Below are positions 31,646 to 43,790 of a stretch of 64,000 bases of DNA, one piece after another. The position numbers and the translations under genes were made by a program. The notes below the pieces were generated by a model. The model was not told the origin of the DNA and did no database searches. It saw only the letters and a list, made by a program, of their open reading frames with translations. How positions within the stretch are numbered: position 1 is the stretch's first letter; each line of letters starts with the position of its first letter. This DNA comes from Hysterangium stoloniferum. Its lineage: Eukaryota; Basidiomycota; Agaricomycetes; Hysterangiales; Hysterangiaceae. Location: positions 124,001 to 188,000 of the forward strand of contig WHVD01000005.1 in NCBI GenBank assembly GCA_015178975.1, read 5' to 3'.

Positions 31646-33208
31646 CAGTGGGGGACAAAACTGTTCCAATGATTTTTTATATGTCAAGGAATGTTGAATA
31701 ACTCAATGAGTACTTGACCAATTGACCTGAAATTTTTAATTTAGGTAGTCGTATATGTTGGCTATATATCCTAAGAATTCTATGACATAAGCATTATTTG
31801 TCATCAAACTATAAATCAAATACTAATGCAATCTCATTGGAACAGTTTTGTCCCTGTCACATAATTAACACATAAAACCTTATTGATTATCCACAAATAA
31901 ATGCAAATAAAATCATGTGACCTGTTCAAATTGTGTATATATACAACTGTTCACCTTTCCAAGTGATAGCATCCCAACAACCCATCAGTTTACATCATGA
32001 GAGCTCTCACTTCTGCTCCACTTGATTGTGTTCTTACTCTACTTGACAAGGGCAAGTCTACACACGAAGTAGATGCTACCACTGGTCATTCTGTCTCTAC
32101 TAATCCAGAATTTGCTCTAAACATTCTTCCTCCCTCTCCAAAGCAGCTGGAGGTCATCTCCCTCTGATACCCATTACATCATTTAACAAATCACTTCCAG
32201 AGGATTGACCATGCCACTCAGGCCTCTAAAGTCCTACAAGATATAAATGGGGAGTCTATCTCTGCAAGAAAAATTCATAGGGAACTCAAGAAAGCTGGAA
32301 TGAAGGCTGTGGTGAAGAGGAAAAGGCCTAAACTCACAAAAAGGCATAGAAGGGAGAGGCTGGCCTTTGCATTGGCTCACAAGAACTGGTCTCTGGAGGA
32401 CTGGAAAAGGGTTTTTTGGTCAGATGAGACTAAAATCAATCATTTCGGGTCAGATGGGAGGAAGTGGGTGTGGAAAAAAGCAAGGAGAGGGGCTCAATAG
32501 GCTGGTTGAGGGCACAGTCAAGTTTGGAGGGGAGAATCTGATGTTCTGGGATTGTATGTTCTGGGAAGGACCAGGATATGCCACCAAAATTGATGGGAGG
32601 ATGGATGCTGAACTTCAAGAATCTCTCAAGCATTACAAAAAGAAGAGTGGGGATATTGTCTTTCAGCAACACAATGATCCCAAACACAAGAGCAAGAAGG
32701 CCACCAATTGGCTTAATGGCAGTTATTTTGATGTCATGATATGGCCCCCTCAATCTGCTGACCTTAATCCAATTGAACACCTTTGACATTACCCCAAGAA
32801 GAGGCTACTAGAGTATGAAGTGGAGCCTAGGAGTATTCAGGAGTTATGGGAAAGGGTCCAGACAGAATGGGACAGGATTCCAGCTTCTATTTGTCAGAAT
32901 TTGATAGAGAATATGCCTAGAAGGATTGCAGCTGTTTTGGATGCCAAGGGGGGTTACACCAAGTACTGGATTATGTGATTTGTATTGGATTATATACCAG
33001 GGACAAAACTGTTCCAATGAGATTGCATTAGTATTTGATTTATAGTTTGATGACAAATAATGCTTATGTCATAGAATTCTTAGAGTATGTAGCCAACATA
33101 TATAACTACCTAAATTAAAAATTTCAGGTCAATTGGTCAAGTACTCATTGAGTTATTCAACATTCTTTGACATATAAAAGATCATTGGAACAGTTTTGTC
33201 CCCCACTG
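31646..33208 (+). mobile_element. Tc1/mariner element 2 (1563 bp)
   Basis: Starts CAGTGGGGGACAAAACTG, ends CAGTTTTGTCCCCCACTG, flanked by TA (31644-31645 and 33209-33210). TIRs are 211 bp each (31646-31856 and 32998-33208), and as in mariner 1 each TIR carries GGGACAAAACTGTTCCAATG at its outer edge and its complement at its inner edge. It is a different subfamily from mariner 1. Confidence 0.92.
31997..32978 (+). pseudogene. Mariner 2 transposase, catalytically damaged
   Basis: A Tc1-like transposase of about 325 codons. Recognisable are KIHRELKKAGMKAVVKRKRP, VFWSDETK (first Asp), EGTVKFGGENLMFWDCM, VFQQHNDPKH and SADLNPIEHL. The second catalytic Asp, normally in QQDNDPKH, is His. Lesions: TGA near 32165, a frameshift near 32485 after WKKA, and TGA in place of the Trp of EHLW at 32784-32786. 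The TIRs are better preserved than the gene, so the copy could still be moved by an enzyme supplied in trans. Confidence 0.88.
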
Positions 33209-33210
33209 TA

Positions 33211-34411
33211 GCTGAATCCATTACACCTACTCTTCAGATGTTCACCTCAGACACCCCTCAATCTGGCACCTCCATGCATGTGGCTACCCCCTTTAGAAGC
33301 AACTGTTATCCTCAATAGCATCCTGAGAACTCTCATGACCTTGTGGAACATTCAGACAACAGCATGCTAACACTTTAGAAGCCTTTTTCAGCTAGCCTGA
33401 CATCTCCATGACATTACTTTCAGTTTTCACCTTTTCAGCACACCAACCTATGGTCAGACAATGGGACATCTGCCTAAGAGGAGACCAGTGACCATACAAC
33501 AGTTTAATCAGTATATTGGACCCCCAATATATACCAACAACTAGTTGTCTCTTGACAATTCTGATGACCTATCAGAACCCTGATACCCTCAAGACTCATA
33601 GAATCATGCCTTGAAGGCAAGACCCTTGTTTCTTTTCTTTTAGCTCCTCAGTTTCAGCCATCCAATTACCCCTTTGGACTCATTACCATTACTCCTTGTC
33701 ATGCTATGTCTCTTTTCCATTTCAAAGTCATTTTCAATCCTCTATATATTTCAAGACACTTAGGTTTAACTACACCACTCTAAAAGACACTCTTATTTAC
33801 TGTTTTCAGGCCTCTGTTTTCTTTTACACTCACACACACAAGGTTTAGTTTGATACAAATTAATATTTTACTAGATTAAAGTATTACTTGGGGGTCGCCT
33901 TTCTGCCATTTCCTCTTCCCAACATACTATTTCTATTGCTATCTACCTATCCCTCCCCATAATGCTCAAAGTTTTACCATGCCAGTCAACCATCCCAAAC
34001 TACTTTAACTCTGCCCCTGCTGGACCACACCCTCTGCCTCCCTCCTACTGTCTTTGGAGGCCCATCACTGTTCCCTACACTCACAGGGGAGCACCAGCTC
34101 CTGTACCACCTCCAAAATACCCTGCCAGGTCTCACAAAAAATACTGCAGGGCCTCCACCACTGGCTCTAGAGTGACTGTTGCATAGCTGCAACCCTTATT
34201 GCTGTTGTTGCACTGCACACAGGCCCTATTCAACCCCATGGGCATGCACAAGGCACCCCAATGTCATTTTCTAGAAAGCTCTCAAAGGGTCTCAACCTAA
34301 TGGGGGAATACAGTTGGGATCCTATCATTTCAGACCCCCAAAAGTTTGTTTTACCCTCATAATCCTCTGGCACCCCACTATTGGTATCCCCAACCACAGT
34401 GTCACTGTCTA
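33211..34411. other. Unassigned repeat and start of a repeat M copy
   Basis: 33211-33960 shows no gene or recognised element. 33840-34200 has short open frames without motifs. From about 34310 it enters repeat M (GGATCCTATCATTTCAGACC, ACCCTCATAATCCTCTGGCA), which is then split by two insertions and ends near 43830. Confidence 0.4.
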
Positions 34412-34943
34412 TGTGAAGAGTCATAGAAGTTCAGACTGTTTGATATATGAAGATTATCAACCTTCTAGGTACAATAGAAATATATTTACTATCAAAGTAC
34501 AATATAGATAAAGGAAAGAATAATCGTCCAGAGTGACCATCAGGAAGTAAGAGACAATTCAGTCAATAAGTCAAATTGAACCATTGTGGTACAATTCGAA
34601 TGAAGAACTCTAATGATAGGAACCTAGTATGTACAGTAGGTAGTTTGCAGTAGAAGAAAGAAATAACTCATAGAGGTGAGAATAGCATTGAGCAAGTTTG
34701 AACAGATGGCTTGGAGCTTTGACAGTAAGTATGAAGCTCAAAGGAAGACTGTAAATTGAGTGAAAACCATTAGTGATGGTTGGGATGATATCCCAATCAC
34801 AGCTTGCAGGACACTTCAAAGGAATGTCTGGGCAAGTTGTGGTTATGGGGTAAAAGTGTCTAAGTTTGTTGTTACACCCACTAGTGTACATAAGTGTGAC
34901 TGTATGTAAGCACTCATAAACACTATGTACTCACAGGAACAAC
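34412..34943 (-). mobile_element. S1 LTR, reversed, within repeat M
   Basis: Plus strand begins TGTGAAGAGTCATAGAAGTTC, the reverse of the S1 3' end. It continues through GGACACTTCAAAGGAATGTC and TGTACATAAGTGTGACTGT to about CTCACA. Repeat M flanks continue on both sides (CACAGTGTCACTG left; ACACATGTTTCTCTATAG right). It is shorter than 630 bp, so it has internal deletions. Confidence 0.7.
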
Positions 34944-35096
34944 ACATGTTTCTCTATAGATTACCTTTTTAGTCACCTATCCCATCTCCATCCCAACACT
35001 CTCCTATCACCCATTTGATGTGTATGTTTTATTTGCCACCTCACAACCTTTAGAATACTTGTGTTTCATCACATTTAGTCTTATTTTGATCCTTGT

Positions 35097-35364
35097 TGTA
35101 AGGGTTCCGCTATGAAGATGTAGCGTAATCCCTCAGAGAGCTCTTGCAAAAGGGAATGAAATGAGTAGGACTAGGTTCCTATTCGAAAGAGACTATTGTA
35201 ACCATACAAGATATCTACCTATTTATGATAATAGTAGTAGAGCCCCGGGCAACAAGTCAAAAACCCCGTGAAACAAACACAATAGTATTCTAAGACCCCC
35301 CCGGTCATACGGGCCCAACAGCCTGATGCCAAGTCCTCCCTCCCCCAAGTCTGCTACCATTACA
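35097..35364 (-). repeat. 3' LTR of gypsy D
   Basis: 268 bp, TGTAAGGG to CATTACA on plus. It differs from the 5' LTR at about a dozen positions by eye, mostly C/T or G/A at CpG sites (GTAGCGTA versus GTAGTGTA; CATACGGG versus CATATGGG). Confidence 0.95.
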
Positions 35365-35378
35365 CCCACCCTCCCACA
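35365..35378 (-). promoter_or_regulatory. Polypurine tract of gypsy D
   Basis: Directly inside the 3' LTR the element strand reads GTGTGGGAGGGTGGG, then TGTAAT of the LTR. A purine run here is the expected plus-strand primer for reverse transcription. Confidence 0.65.
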
Positions 35379-35416
35379 CTGCCAGCAAGGCAATGTGCAA
35401 CTCTCGGCGGACTGAC

Positions 35417-38400
35417 TCAACTGTGTAGTTCCATAACCCCTTGCTCCAACTCGTCAAGTTCATCGCTCCAATCCTGCCCACCACTCCCAATATCCATTTC
35501 CATTGACATGGTCGCATCCTGACCCCTTCCAACCCGCATTGGGGCTTCCTGTGCCGTACAATGTTTGCTAGCTGTAGTAGCAATACTACTAGCTTGCACC
35601 ATCCTTTCCTGCGGCACGGCAATAGGTTCAATCCACTGAAGAAGTGACCCCTCAGTAGAAGAACTGACCCTCTGCTTCTTTCGTTTTCCATGGCAGCCAC
35701 GACTACTACCCTGTTCCCTGTCACGCTGCCGTGGAGCCATCCCACGTGCCTCTAATCTGTCCACCAATGCCACCGACCGATTCTGCTCCCTCCACACATG
35801 CGTGCGGCCCCTAGTGTGAGGCATAGTGGCATTATCAGTCATCATACTCCTTTGTTGCTCCTGCATTTCAATAATGCGTTGGTGAGCCCTCTCGACCTCT
35901 TCCCTTTGTAATGCCCACGCGACCTGCACCCCTTTCAGAGCGCTATCACATACAGCATTTAAAGTCGCAGTGAAGAACTCTGAAGCCATCTGTGTCTGGC
36001 CATCCTCGGTAGACATGGTGCGACAGCCCGAGGAGGAAGGAACATCAATAGGTGTAGCTGATCCAACATAAATACACGGTAAACATTGCACACTTGACAG
36101 GTGAGACACTGACAACCGATTGTTCTCCTTAGCCTGCAGACCCATCCTTGTGGGATCGATAGATCGCCCGGACCCCGTTTTCAATGATCGTACATTTGCA
36201 ACACCAACAGCCTCCAGGTACGCCTGCAAGGGCAGCAAGTTCTGCACATCTCTATATGGAAGCCAAGTATTTTGCCTGGTATTCCACACGACCTCAAACA
36301 AGGCATCAGCGCCTTTCCCAGTGTGAGCCACAATCTTATCCATGATCCAGTCCCTAGATGATTGGCCAAACCCCGGAATCTATTTCAGCTGCCTGCCAGG
36401 AAATAGACGATCGTCATTCGGGATGTGGATATGCAACAAGGATGCATGAAACGACGGGTTAATCCCTTGTCTCTTTAACTCGGGGGACAGTTCCAGCTCA
36501 TAAGTGGCCCTTGGCTCAAGTTCACGAATGATCTTGAATGGCCCAATATACTTGGGTACTAGCTTTCGTGTGCGATGCTTCGGCAACCGTAAGTTCTTTG
36601 TAGATAAATATACGAGATCATTGACTCTGAAATCAACAGCCCACCTGTGTCAATTGGCCTGCCTTGTCTGCTTCACCCTAGCGATGAGGATTTCATTGTG
36701 GGCAGTCATAATCGCCAATTTCATTTGCTCTGCAAAATCATGGATGCCAGGGTACGTTGTGTTCTTCTCCCATATCATTGGACGAGGCATCTGACCATAA
36801 TTCAGGAAAAAAGGAGAAAAACCTGTAGTTTCGGATGTAGCGTTATTCATTGCGAACTCGATAGCGGGCAATTTCGAAACCCAGTCTCTCTGATTTGGTG
36901 CTACACACTGCCGCAACATTTGCATCATAGTCCGATTCGCTCATTTGGTGGCTCCATCAGTCTGAGGGTGATATGCCGATGACATCTGCAACTCTACTCC
37001 CATCAGCCGATGCATCTCTCTCCAGAATATGCTTGTGAAAAGTGAGTCTCTGTCACTAACAATCCTCACTGGCAATCCATGCAACTTATAAACATGTTCG
37101 AATATCACTTCCACCATGTGAATAGCAGTATAGTTGGTCCGCGTGGGAACCAGATGGACCATACACATTAAATGGTTGATGATTACGCAAATGCTGTCGA
37201 ACTCCCCAAGGCAATTCTTTGACACTGGCAACAGACCAACAAAGTCAATGCCAATGGCCTCCCATGGATGTGAGGGTACTTCTAGTGTGCGGAGTTGTCC
37301 CTGTGATCGCTGCGTATCGGATTTGGATGTAGCACACACACTACATGACCTGCAAAACACCTCAACATCCTTTGTCATCAATGGCCACCACACCGTTGCT
37401 CGCAAGTATGTGGCAGTTTTCCGTGCTCCTAAATGAGCCAAAATAGAATGAGCATGTGAAATCAACATTTCCTGCACCTGTCAGTTGCCCACAGCAATAT
37501 CAGGGATACAAAGGAGTTTGCTCCCTGCCATATTGAAAAACAAAAGGCCATTTTGTGACTTGAAGCCTTTATACTCCTGCGGTGCGGCCAATATTTTTGA
37601 AAAGAAACGGTCAGTACCATACCTTCCACGAAATACCTCAGGAATGTCCAACCCTGGATTAGGCTCTGACATAATATTTGCTAGAGAAAAATCGGAAAAC
37701 GATCTCCCTTGTGACTGGTGCCTCCCGCCCTCCATTGTTGATGGTGTGGCAATCTCCGCAGAAAGGCTGAGTTCTGTGGTTTCACTAGGTGTACCTGCCC
37801 CCATCTCCTGTGGTGGGTTCTCTGCTGGATGACCAGGGGAACCTCCCCCGGTCTGACCCTCAGTACGTGTTTCTGGCTTCCTGCCACATTGTCCCCGTGA
37901 TGCTATTCCAGCTAAGGTTGCATACGATGGACGTGGACGAGTGGCCAACCTACTCGACCTCCTTGAAGGTTCATTGGCGACCAGTACCGTAGACCCCGTG
38001 TACAATGGTGTTGACACACCTATCCCCCATACCCTTGGGACTGGCTTTGCTCCCTTCTCTTCATCATCCAGGAGTGGAGCATCAGTTACATACTCAGATT
38101 CTGCCCTGACAATTCCCAAAGGTTCGTTACTATATATCCGCGACAATGCATCGGCAAACGTATTTGACTCTCCGGCAATAAAGTGGATATCGAAGTCAAA
38201 CTCGTTCAAAAGGTCCAGCCAACGTGTCTGCCTTGGAGATAGGTTCTTCTGTGTAAGGATATACTCTATTCCTTTATGGTCAGTACACACTCGAAACTTA
38301 ACTCCCAGTAACTGAGGACGAAACCGCTTCAAGGATTCAACAATTGCCAACAATTCCTGCTCATGCACCGGATAGTTCTGTTGAGCCGAAGTGAACTTCC

Positions 38401-40180
38401 TGGACCAGAAGGACACCACAGCTGCCTTTTTGATATCTGCGCCTTGACTCAGGATACCACTGGCACCTGTCAAGCATGCATCTGTAACTAAGTTGATAGT
38501 TGAATGACCTGGTGAGTAGTCCAAAGCAATTCGATATCAATCTCGATGAAGCTGAACAATTCGCTTGACATCATCAAACACATGTTGTTCCGTTGCTCCC
38601 CATCGCCACACCCTGTTGACACCAGTAAGCCCAGCAAGATTGGCCATTGGAATTCGAATGCCCTCGCAGTTATTAGCCAGATAGCCAACTGCCCCCAGAA
38701 AACCAGCCAAGAGGGCCTTATTGGTAGGAACCTTCCAGTTGGCTACCGTGTTCACCTAATGTGGGTCCATCTTTACTCCTTTATCATTTATTACATGCCC
38801 CAATATGTTTAGTTCCGAAGCAAACAAATGCATCTTGTCGACTGCTAGGTATAATTTCTCTCGACGGAGCACCTTGAAAATGACTCGGAGGTGCTTGACG
38901 TGATCTTCAATGGAATCCGAATATACCACAATGTCGTTGAGATATACATCCATAAACACCCCGATGTATGATGCAAAAATGTGGTTCATCAGAGTCTGGT
39001 ATGTGGATGGTCCATTACAGTCACCAATCTGCAATGTCAAACTTTCCATGGTACCATCAGGAGAGGTGAACAATGTTCGGCAAACGTGTTCAGGTACCAC
39101 TCGCACTTGCTCATATGCGTCTTTGCCATCAATGAGGCTACAATATTTATGACGCACCACATTCCGCAGGATTGCCTCGATATCTGGCAAAGGTGTAGCT
39201 AATTTATATGTATTAGCATTTTGCTGACACTTGTCAACCACCGTGCGTATTCGCAAGGCTCCATCAGCCTTTGGTGGTTTCGGAATAATTAGCATTGGAC
39301 ATGCATTTGTGCCCGTCGCCACTCTCCACCACCCATTTCATAAGTAGGCATTCTTCTTATCATGCCACAGCTGACACATGGCTTTAGGGCACTTGGATGG
39401 TCGCCATGAGTAAACCTTCGCCTCGTCTATCAGAGGGATAGTATGATTGACTGCCCGCAATGGGGGTAGTCGCGTTGATGCTGTATCAGGATCAAGGTCA
39501 GCTGCTTCAGCACGTAAGTCCACCCGTAACCTTTCCAACTCATCCTCAAAGATTTCTGCTGCCGCAGAGTGCAGTAAGGTGACTGTGTCCCCTTCGAGGG
39601 GAAGTGGTAGGTTTGACCTGATGTTAACTCGTGTCGGATTCAACCCAAGCATAACTTGGTGTTGAGAATTAAATGGAGTTCCCAATATCAAGTCATAGGA
39701 ATCAAGGTTAGCCACGTCAAAACGGTGAGAACAACTTATACCCTGGTAGGTAAACTGAGCCATTGCAGAAAAGTTGATCTTGGACCGTGATCCATGTACA
39801 GCCAACTGAAGGGTCAATGGTTCCTTAAGGACCTGAAGCTGATCAACCAAGGCTGTTGACATAAAATCCACAAGTGACCCGCTATCGATGAGAGCCTTCA
39901 CTGGTTGGCCGTTGGTGGGCACTTCAATGACAACTGGTTTTGGCAACCAGCGAGTAAAATCCTTGGGTTGCATTGAGGTACGCTCGACTGTTTTGAGACC
40001 TCCATAGCGCAACTGATCATGTTTTTTTTCAGCTGGCTTCCCCTTAGGGATATGGACAGCATTTACAAAAATGCTAGCCTCGGACGAATCCCTCGTGGTT
40101 GCCTGGCGAGCTAGTATCTGAGGAATGCTCCACTCCTCACGTTGTAGGTGGTCTGGAGTCACTATGTACTTAACAGCCAA
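35417..40180 (-). pseudogene. Gypsy D pol (PR-RT-RH-IN-chromodomain)
   Basis: One frame runs the full length, interrupted by seven stops (lowest plus coordinate 39338, 38756, 38537, 37481, 36941, 36650, 36380). Domains: protease with ALIDSGSLVDFMS; RT with YLND at 38944-38933 where YxDD is expected; RNase H starting TINLVTDACLTGASGIL; integrase zinc region ILAHLGARKTATYL, GIDFVGLLP (Asp), RIVSDRDSLFTS (Asp) and QTDGATK*AN, where the catalytic Glu is Lys. The C-terminus has LPYRDVQNLLPLQAYLEAVG, as in chromodomain-like tails, then about 200 basic/Gln-rich residues. It would encode the enzymes that copy and integrate the element. Confidence 0.93.
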
Positions 40181-43100
40181 CTCCCAATCGTGAATCTCAT
40201 ATCATCCAGCGGTACAACGGACTCGGAACCGCCGTCTTTCCACACCATAGACATCTCGACAGATACTCGTTGTATAACCAACAACTGGCACATTGCATCT
40301 CGACAGTATCTTCTAAAGGCGGGCATATCGCGGGAGAACCCAGGTATGTGTTCCTCATATACTGCCTGTATTTTATCTTCGAAGTCCTCATTAAGCCTTA
40401 CAACTGACCAAGGCATAAATAATGGGAGATCAGTATTGGCCTCATCCCAGATACGGAGTCCTTCTTCTTCTGTGTAAACCCTAAAGCGCATATCAGGGGA
40501 AATGCCTTCCTGCAACGCTTCTTCTGGCAGGAAGTACTCCTTCAAAGCCCCCAGAAGGTGTTGTCCCGATGCCTGCTCCCCTAAATTTGGTGAGTCATCA
40601 CCCTCAGGTAACGCTTCCCGCTCTGTTGATCCTTCCATGATTATAGTGGTACTAACCACTTGGGAAATGGCCCAGTCGCCGCGGAAAAGGGCTGACTTGC
40701 TGATCGCCATGTATAATTGGGGTTGAAGGCAGTCAATAATCTCGTATGTCCAATATAACTGGTCAAACACCACCTGAAAACGTTCAGTGTGTCGTATTCC
40801 AGCTGCAACTGAATCAGAATTCGAGAAGTGCACACAGCAACACTGCTGTATAATTGATGCAACCTTAGCTCGGTCAGGGCTTTGGGAATGGAGCCGTTTC
40901 GCAGCCCATTGCTCGTTATCTTCTATACTTTGGGCCACTCGATACCCAGGCTCCCTACAATCTCTCTTTGCAATTCGCAGGAGAGTTCCAGGTAAGACAT
41001 TATCCTTCACCAGAAAGGCCATAAGTGAGTAGGTAACCTCAAACCGTGTCAACGGATTATGTCCCTCAGCTATGGCTGTGTCTGGCCCGAAGAATTCGGT
41101 AATTGACTTCTGCAGCCAGGCAGCGTAAATGTGATTGTGCAAAGTATCAAATTCCTGCTGGATCTCCACGGTGCTCATTACAAAGGAGGCCATTCGAAGA
41201 GGTATGTCAACCTGCTCCTTCTTCTTTTCCAATTTGGCAAGTCATTGCACCCTCACAGACCCAGCTGATACATGGTTTCCCCATTTTGGAGCAGGCACAA
41301 CCTTCCCCTGAGGGCAATTTCGGGCTTCATGACCTTCTTTCTTACACATGAAACACCTCCCCTCTGCCCGAAGCTGATTCATTTCCATTTGACTGAGTTT
41401 TTGCTGCTGCACTTTCGTCGTGGTTCCCGTTACACCCGACCCTGAGGAAGTGGTAGGACGAAAGGTATTTCACATACTGTCAGTCTGACCTGCTGTCTGT
41501 TTAGCCCACTCATTCTGTCGTGGCCAGGATCGGGTTGATCCCGTCGAAGGGGTCTCTCGTCGTCCTTTTTCTGCCTGATGAAATTCCTGAGCAGCTTCAA
41601 ATCGTGTTGCTGTTTTGATGAGTCGCTTCCACGAGGTATTGTCTGGATTTAAACCATTATCCAACCACTTTTCTTTGATATAGTGGTGCGCCCCATCCTA
41701 CACAATTTGTTTAAGCTGACGCTCTTGCATATCAGGGAAATGCGTAGCGCTGTTCTCCACATCACATGCAAAGTCACGGAAACAATTTCCACCCTGCCGG
41801 GCTGAGGTCAATCGTTTCCGCAACCTCAGCTTATAATCTGCAGGAAAACAATAATCAAAAAGTCCGTCATAAACGGCTTTTAGTGTCCATCGTTTCCGGC
41901 TCAAGGCCACATGTTTCATATAGAATGCACTGGCCTTGCCATCCAAGAAGTAAATTATTAACTTCACAGCCCATTTCCGATCTAACCCATTGATTTCTGT
42001 CCACAGATCATAGGCATATACAAAGGCTTCCAGGACGTCAAGGTCAGCCATGCTGGTGTACACCACAGCTTGCTTTGTCTTGACTCCCGCTAAAAGTTTC
42101 TTAGTCTGCTTGGCGTCAGCTGTGGACCGCTTGCGTCTTTCAGATTTTATCCGTTGAGAACTTGGTGAGTTTTTCTTTCTATTTTTCTTCTGGCCTGCTT
42201 TCAATGGGCCTCCAATATCGTCCTCTGACTCCAACCCAGAATTAGGTGAGTCTGCACTCCTATTAGCTGACCATTCAGTTGTAGTGCTACTTGACGATTC
42301 CTCTGACCCATTGCTACTGGAGGAACTGCTCAAATCAGAGGGTGGTCCGAATTGTCCTTGCCCTCCGACGGCGAAGTATCCACCCTCAGGCACTTGCGAA
42401 AACTCTCTCGCATATCGGCTAGTCACCCTATTGGACTGTGGACCCCTCAAAGACTTGCTATTCTGCCTCTTACTCTTGGCAGTAGAGTGTGGGAATGAAT
42501 TTGCTTTACATTGGTCCCCAGGATATTCTCGCCCTCCATTCGCGCCTTCCCCTTCATGGATAGCGATGACCCTTCTGGTCTTGTTCCTTCGGCATGTACA
42601 GGCTCCAATACTTCGGATGGAGGTTCAGTATCTTGTACCTCAATGATAATGGCATTTAGGTTTACTGACGGCTTAGGTCTGGCTGCCGAAATTTTGGACC
42701 CTTGAATCTCCCATGGATGCAGTGTCGGGTAGGGTCCATGACCCGGGCAGTGGCCCCAATGGGTCCTCATCAGACTCGGAGCTATCTGCCCATCTAAACT
42801 CTGGAGCTGAGTGGTGTTCCAGAACAATTATCTCAGCTTCCTCCTGCCTGCTTTCATCTTCATTACTGCCACCCCCCACCTCAAACCACTTTGGGAAGTA
42901 CAGTGACTGCGTTCGTAGAAGAGGTTTTGCGGATTGATGCTTCATTTGGAAAGTCTTTCGCAGAGAGGCAATCTCTTCAGGGTGCAGAAGACCATACTGC
43001 TGAGTCCAGTTATGGAGGGAGATCTGAGTACTCAAATACTCATTGTAAGTAGGAACAGGGGTTGTCTTCTCCTCATTACATATTGACTCTTTTCTCGAGG

Positions 43101-43402
43101 CGTCACCCTTAGGGTTACCAGCCCTTCCACTTAGAGTGGGCATCGAGGAATCAGAGGTGTATAGCGATACCCCTTCCATCTTGGCATCACGGTCCATCCT
43201 CCCCCCCCTTCCCTGCTATTGCAGAGCTAAGAGGTTCGGGGCCCATGGCATGCATAGGTGAAGAAGTATGACTTACAGAATCAAGAGCCGTATTATCGAC
43301 CTTGTCAACGTCTGCCCGTCGTCGAGCAACTCTCTTGCTCCAAACGGGGATCGCACTTCGGACTGTGCCTCGTCGAGTGATTGGTTGATTGATTTCAGAC
43401 AT
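40150..43402 (-). pseudogene. Gypsy D gag
   Basis: The likely start is the ATG at 43402 (MSEINQPITRRGTVRS), 120 bp inside the 5' LTR. The frame slips at a run of eight C (about 43201-43208) and again in 42673-42450. Then comes the capsid-like part (AFVYAYDLWTEINGLDRKWA) and a perfect CCHC zinc knuckle CFMCKKEGHEARNC near 41340. In-frame stops are TAG 41698, TGA 41470 and TGA 41242. After the knuckle a further 350 codons lead to 40162, where a frame change enters pol (HDWELAVKYI). This Gag would form the particle and bind RNA. Confidence 0.85.
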
Positions 43403-43522
43403 CTTGAGGGAAGTATTTATGTTGAATTACAGGTGTGTTCGTAGCAAAAAAACCTAGTGGGTGATCAGTCCACTAGTAGTGTTAATAAAGAATGTTAAAT
43501 AGGAATCAAAATACTCAAAAAG

Positions 43523-43790
43523 TGTAAGGGTTCCGCTATGAAGATGTAGTGTAATCCCTCAGAGAGCTCTTGCAAAAGGGAACAAAATGAGTAGGACTAG
43601 GTTCCTATTCGAAAGAGACTATCGTAACCATACAAGATATCTACCTATTTATGATAATAGTAGTAGAGCCCCAGGCAACAAGTCAAAAACCCCGTGAAAC
43701 AAACACAATAGTATTCTAAGACCCCTCCAGTCATATGGGCCCAACAGCCCGATGCCAAGTCCTCCCTAACCCAAGTCCGCTACCGTTACA
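43523..43790 (-). repeat. 5' LTR of gypsy D
   Basis: 268 bp ending at the CTTGT TSD. In element orientation it starts TGTAACGG and ends CCCTTACA. ATCATAAATAGG about midway is the best TATA candidate. The internal sequence next to it (CTTTTTGAGTATTTTG) matches no tRNA 3' end that I recognise, and no self-complement was found in the LTR. Confidence 0.93.

Larger units (their letters stand above)
35097..43790 (-). mobile_element. Complete Ty3/gypsy retrotransposon D (8.7 kb)
   Basis: The element is bounded by two 268-bp LTRs with a perfect TSD CTTGT (35092-35096 and 43791-43795). It is inserted in repeat M: TAGTCTTATTTTGATC on the left joins CCCTTTTCCCACTTCC on the right. Coding order on the minus strand is gag, protease, RT, RNase H, integrase, chromodomain-like C-terminus, so it belongs to the chromovirus side of gypsy. 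It carries ten premature stops (seven TGA, three TAG), frameshifts in gag, and mutated catalytic residues in RT and integrase. It is complete in structure but dead in coding. Confidence 0.95.
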
